Assembly (NCBI GenBank): GCA_021775805.1
Contig: JAJFHD010000028.1
Span: forward strand, 1-57,163
Direction of reading: 5' to 3'
Length of the DNA stretch: 57,163 nt
Source of the DNA: Alphaproteobacteria bacterium
GTDB lineage: Bacteria > Pseudomonadota > Alphaproteobacteria > Rhizobiales > JAJFHC01
How positions within the stretch are numbered: position 1 is the first letter of the stretch; every line of letters begins with the position of its first letter. Shown piece after piece: positions 56,690-57,163 of the stretch. The position numbers and the translations under genes were made by a program. A model generated the notes under the pieces. That model searched no databases and was not told the origin of the DNA. It saw only the letters and a program-made list of their open reading frames with translations.

Positions 56690-57163
56690 TCAGGAAGCTG
56701 CCGGTGCGCAAACCACGGATACGCGTTCTGCGTAAAGGGCGCCGATCTCCTTGGTGCTGGCCATTTTTTCGTAAAACGCTTCGCCCTGGTCGCCCAGATC
56801 TTCGGCATCGGCTTCTGCCTTGGCAATCGCCATCTTGCAGTGTTTTGGCGCCTTGCCGACGATGTTTACACCGCCTTTTGCGGGGTACTCGATGGCGATG
56901 TAGAATTCCGGGTCATACATCCTGTAGGTGACTTTGCTCGCGATCGGGTCGACCGGTTCTGCAAAGGGGATGCGAAAATACATGGTCAGGATGTCGTCCT
57001 TCATCTGCGACCCGTATTCGGTCACGTCGCTGTATGGCACTGGTTTGCCGTCCGCGTTGACTTGGGTGAAATACCGGAAAGCTTTGAGTTCCTTGATATT
57101 CTCAGCGATTACGCCATTGATTTCCGAGGGCTCAAACTTGCCGTTGTTGTTCGCGTCCAGTCC
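56690..57163 (-). CDS. DUF1007 family protein, 5' end beyond the window
   Basis: This frame stays open to the right edge, so at least 157 residues are present and the N-terminus, probably with a signal peptide, is missing. The visible part starts GLDANNNGKFEPSEI, an EF-hand-like calcium loop, then AENIKELKAFRYFTQVN and the C-terminal beta domain. DUF1007 proteins are periplasmic partners of NicO transporters and are sometimes fused to them. The gene is immediately upstream of the transporter in the same operon, which matches the known pairing. Confidence 0.88.
   Translation of the reverse strand, partial: GLDANNNGKFEPSEINGVIAENIKELKAFRYFTQVNADGKPVPYSDVTEYGSQMKDDILTMYFRIPFAEPVDPIASKVTYRMYDPEFYIAIEYPAKGGVNIVGKAPKHCKMAIAKAEADAEDLGDQGEAFYEKMASTKEIGALYAERVSVVCAPAAS

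Overview
The window looks like a chromosomal segment of a GC-rich alphaproteobacterium, probably of the Hyphomicrobiales. The support is a phosphatidylcholine synthase, an adjacent NicO/DUF1007 pair, a BadL/BadM-like regulatory pair known from Rhodopseudomonas, and dispersed palindromic repeats of a type common in rhizobial genomes. There are 51 supported coding sequences, one of them cut by the right edge. I see no tRNA, rRNA, CRISPR array, insertion sequence or phage gene.

Left part (1-5.5 kb): two unrecognised orphan genes, a phytanoyl-CoA-dioxygenase-like oxygenase next to an ectoine-hydrolase-like M24 protein, and a small operon of a hemerythrin protein and two tandem GNAT acetyltransferases.

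Core (5.5-23.2 kb): an anaerobic phenolic-acid module. A leftward operon encodes all three subunits of 4-hydroxybenzoyl-CoA reductase (HcrC-HcrA-HcrB), recognised by the extra four-cysteine [4Fe-4S] loop in the FAD subunit. DUF2249 and NnrS/heme-copper-oxidase-like membrane proteins follow, then DUF2478 in a separate unit. A rightward, largely overlapping eight-gene operon holds a benzoate-CoA-ligase-family enzyme, an SDR, a B12-binding radical SAM protein, an unusual metallo-beta-lactamase-fold protein, a second three-subunit molybdenum hydroxylase and NnrS. Between them lie a GNAT and a cysteine-free Rrf2 regulator resembling BadL/BadM, plus a RidA protein. Three copies of an 18-bp palindrome, TATTA-N2-GTAC-N2-TAATA with variations, sit before the hemerythrin operon, between hcrC and the GNAT/Rrf2 pair, and between ridA and the ligase. 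I read this as one regulon; the chemistry of the eight-gene operon is not assigned and is the best candidate for something new.

Middle (23.4-36.7 kb): catalase-peroxidase, a phosphatidylcholine synthase/methyltransferase/SDR group, two secreted proteins sharing a jelly-roll-like domain (one fused to a VWA domain), an L,D-transpeptidase, an AruI-like ThDP enzyme, a cytochrome c, an Lrp regulator divergent from 4-hydroxyphenylpyruvate dioxygenase, a DOPA-4,5-dioxygenase-like protein and a GFA protein.

Right part (36.7-57.2 kb): an autotransporter bracketed by two direct copies of a roughly 118-bp structured repeat, a sugar isomerase and a DegT aminotransferase, a large secreted SGNH-type hydrolase, an agmatinase-family ureohydrolase, a MmgE/PrpD protein, a non-pyrrolysine MttB-family methyltransferase with SDRs, pyruvate carboxylase, malonyl-CoA decarboxylase, a DM13 protein, and a NicO nickel/cobalt transporter with its DUF1007 partner.
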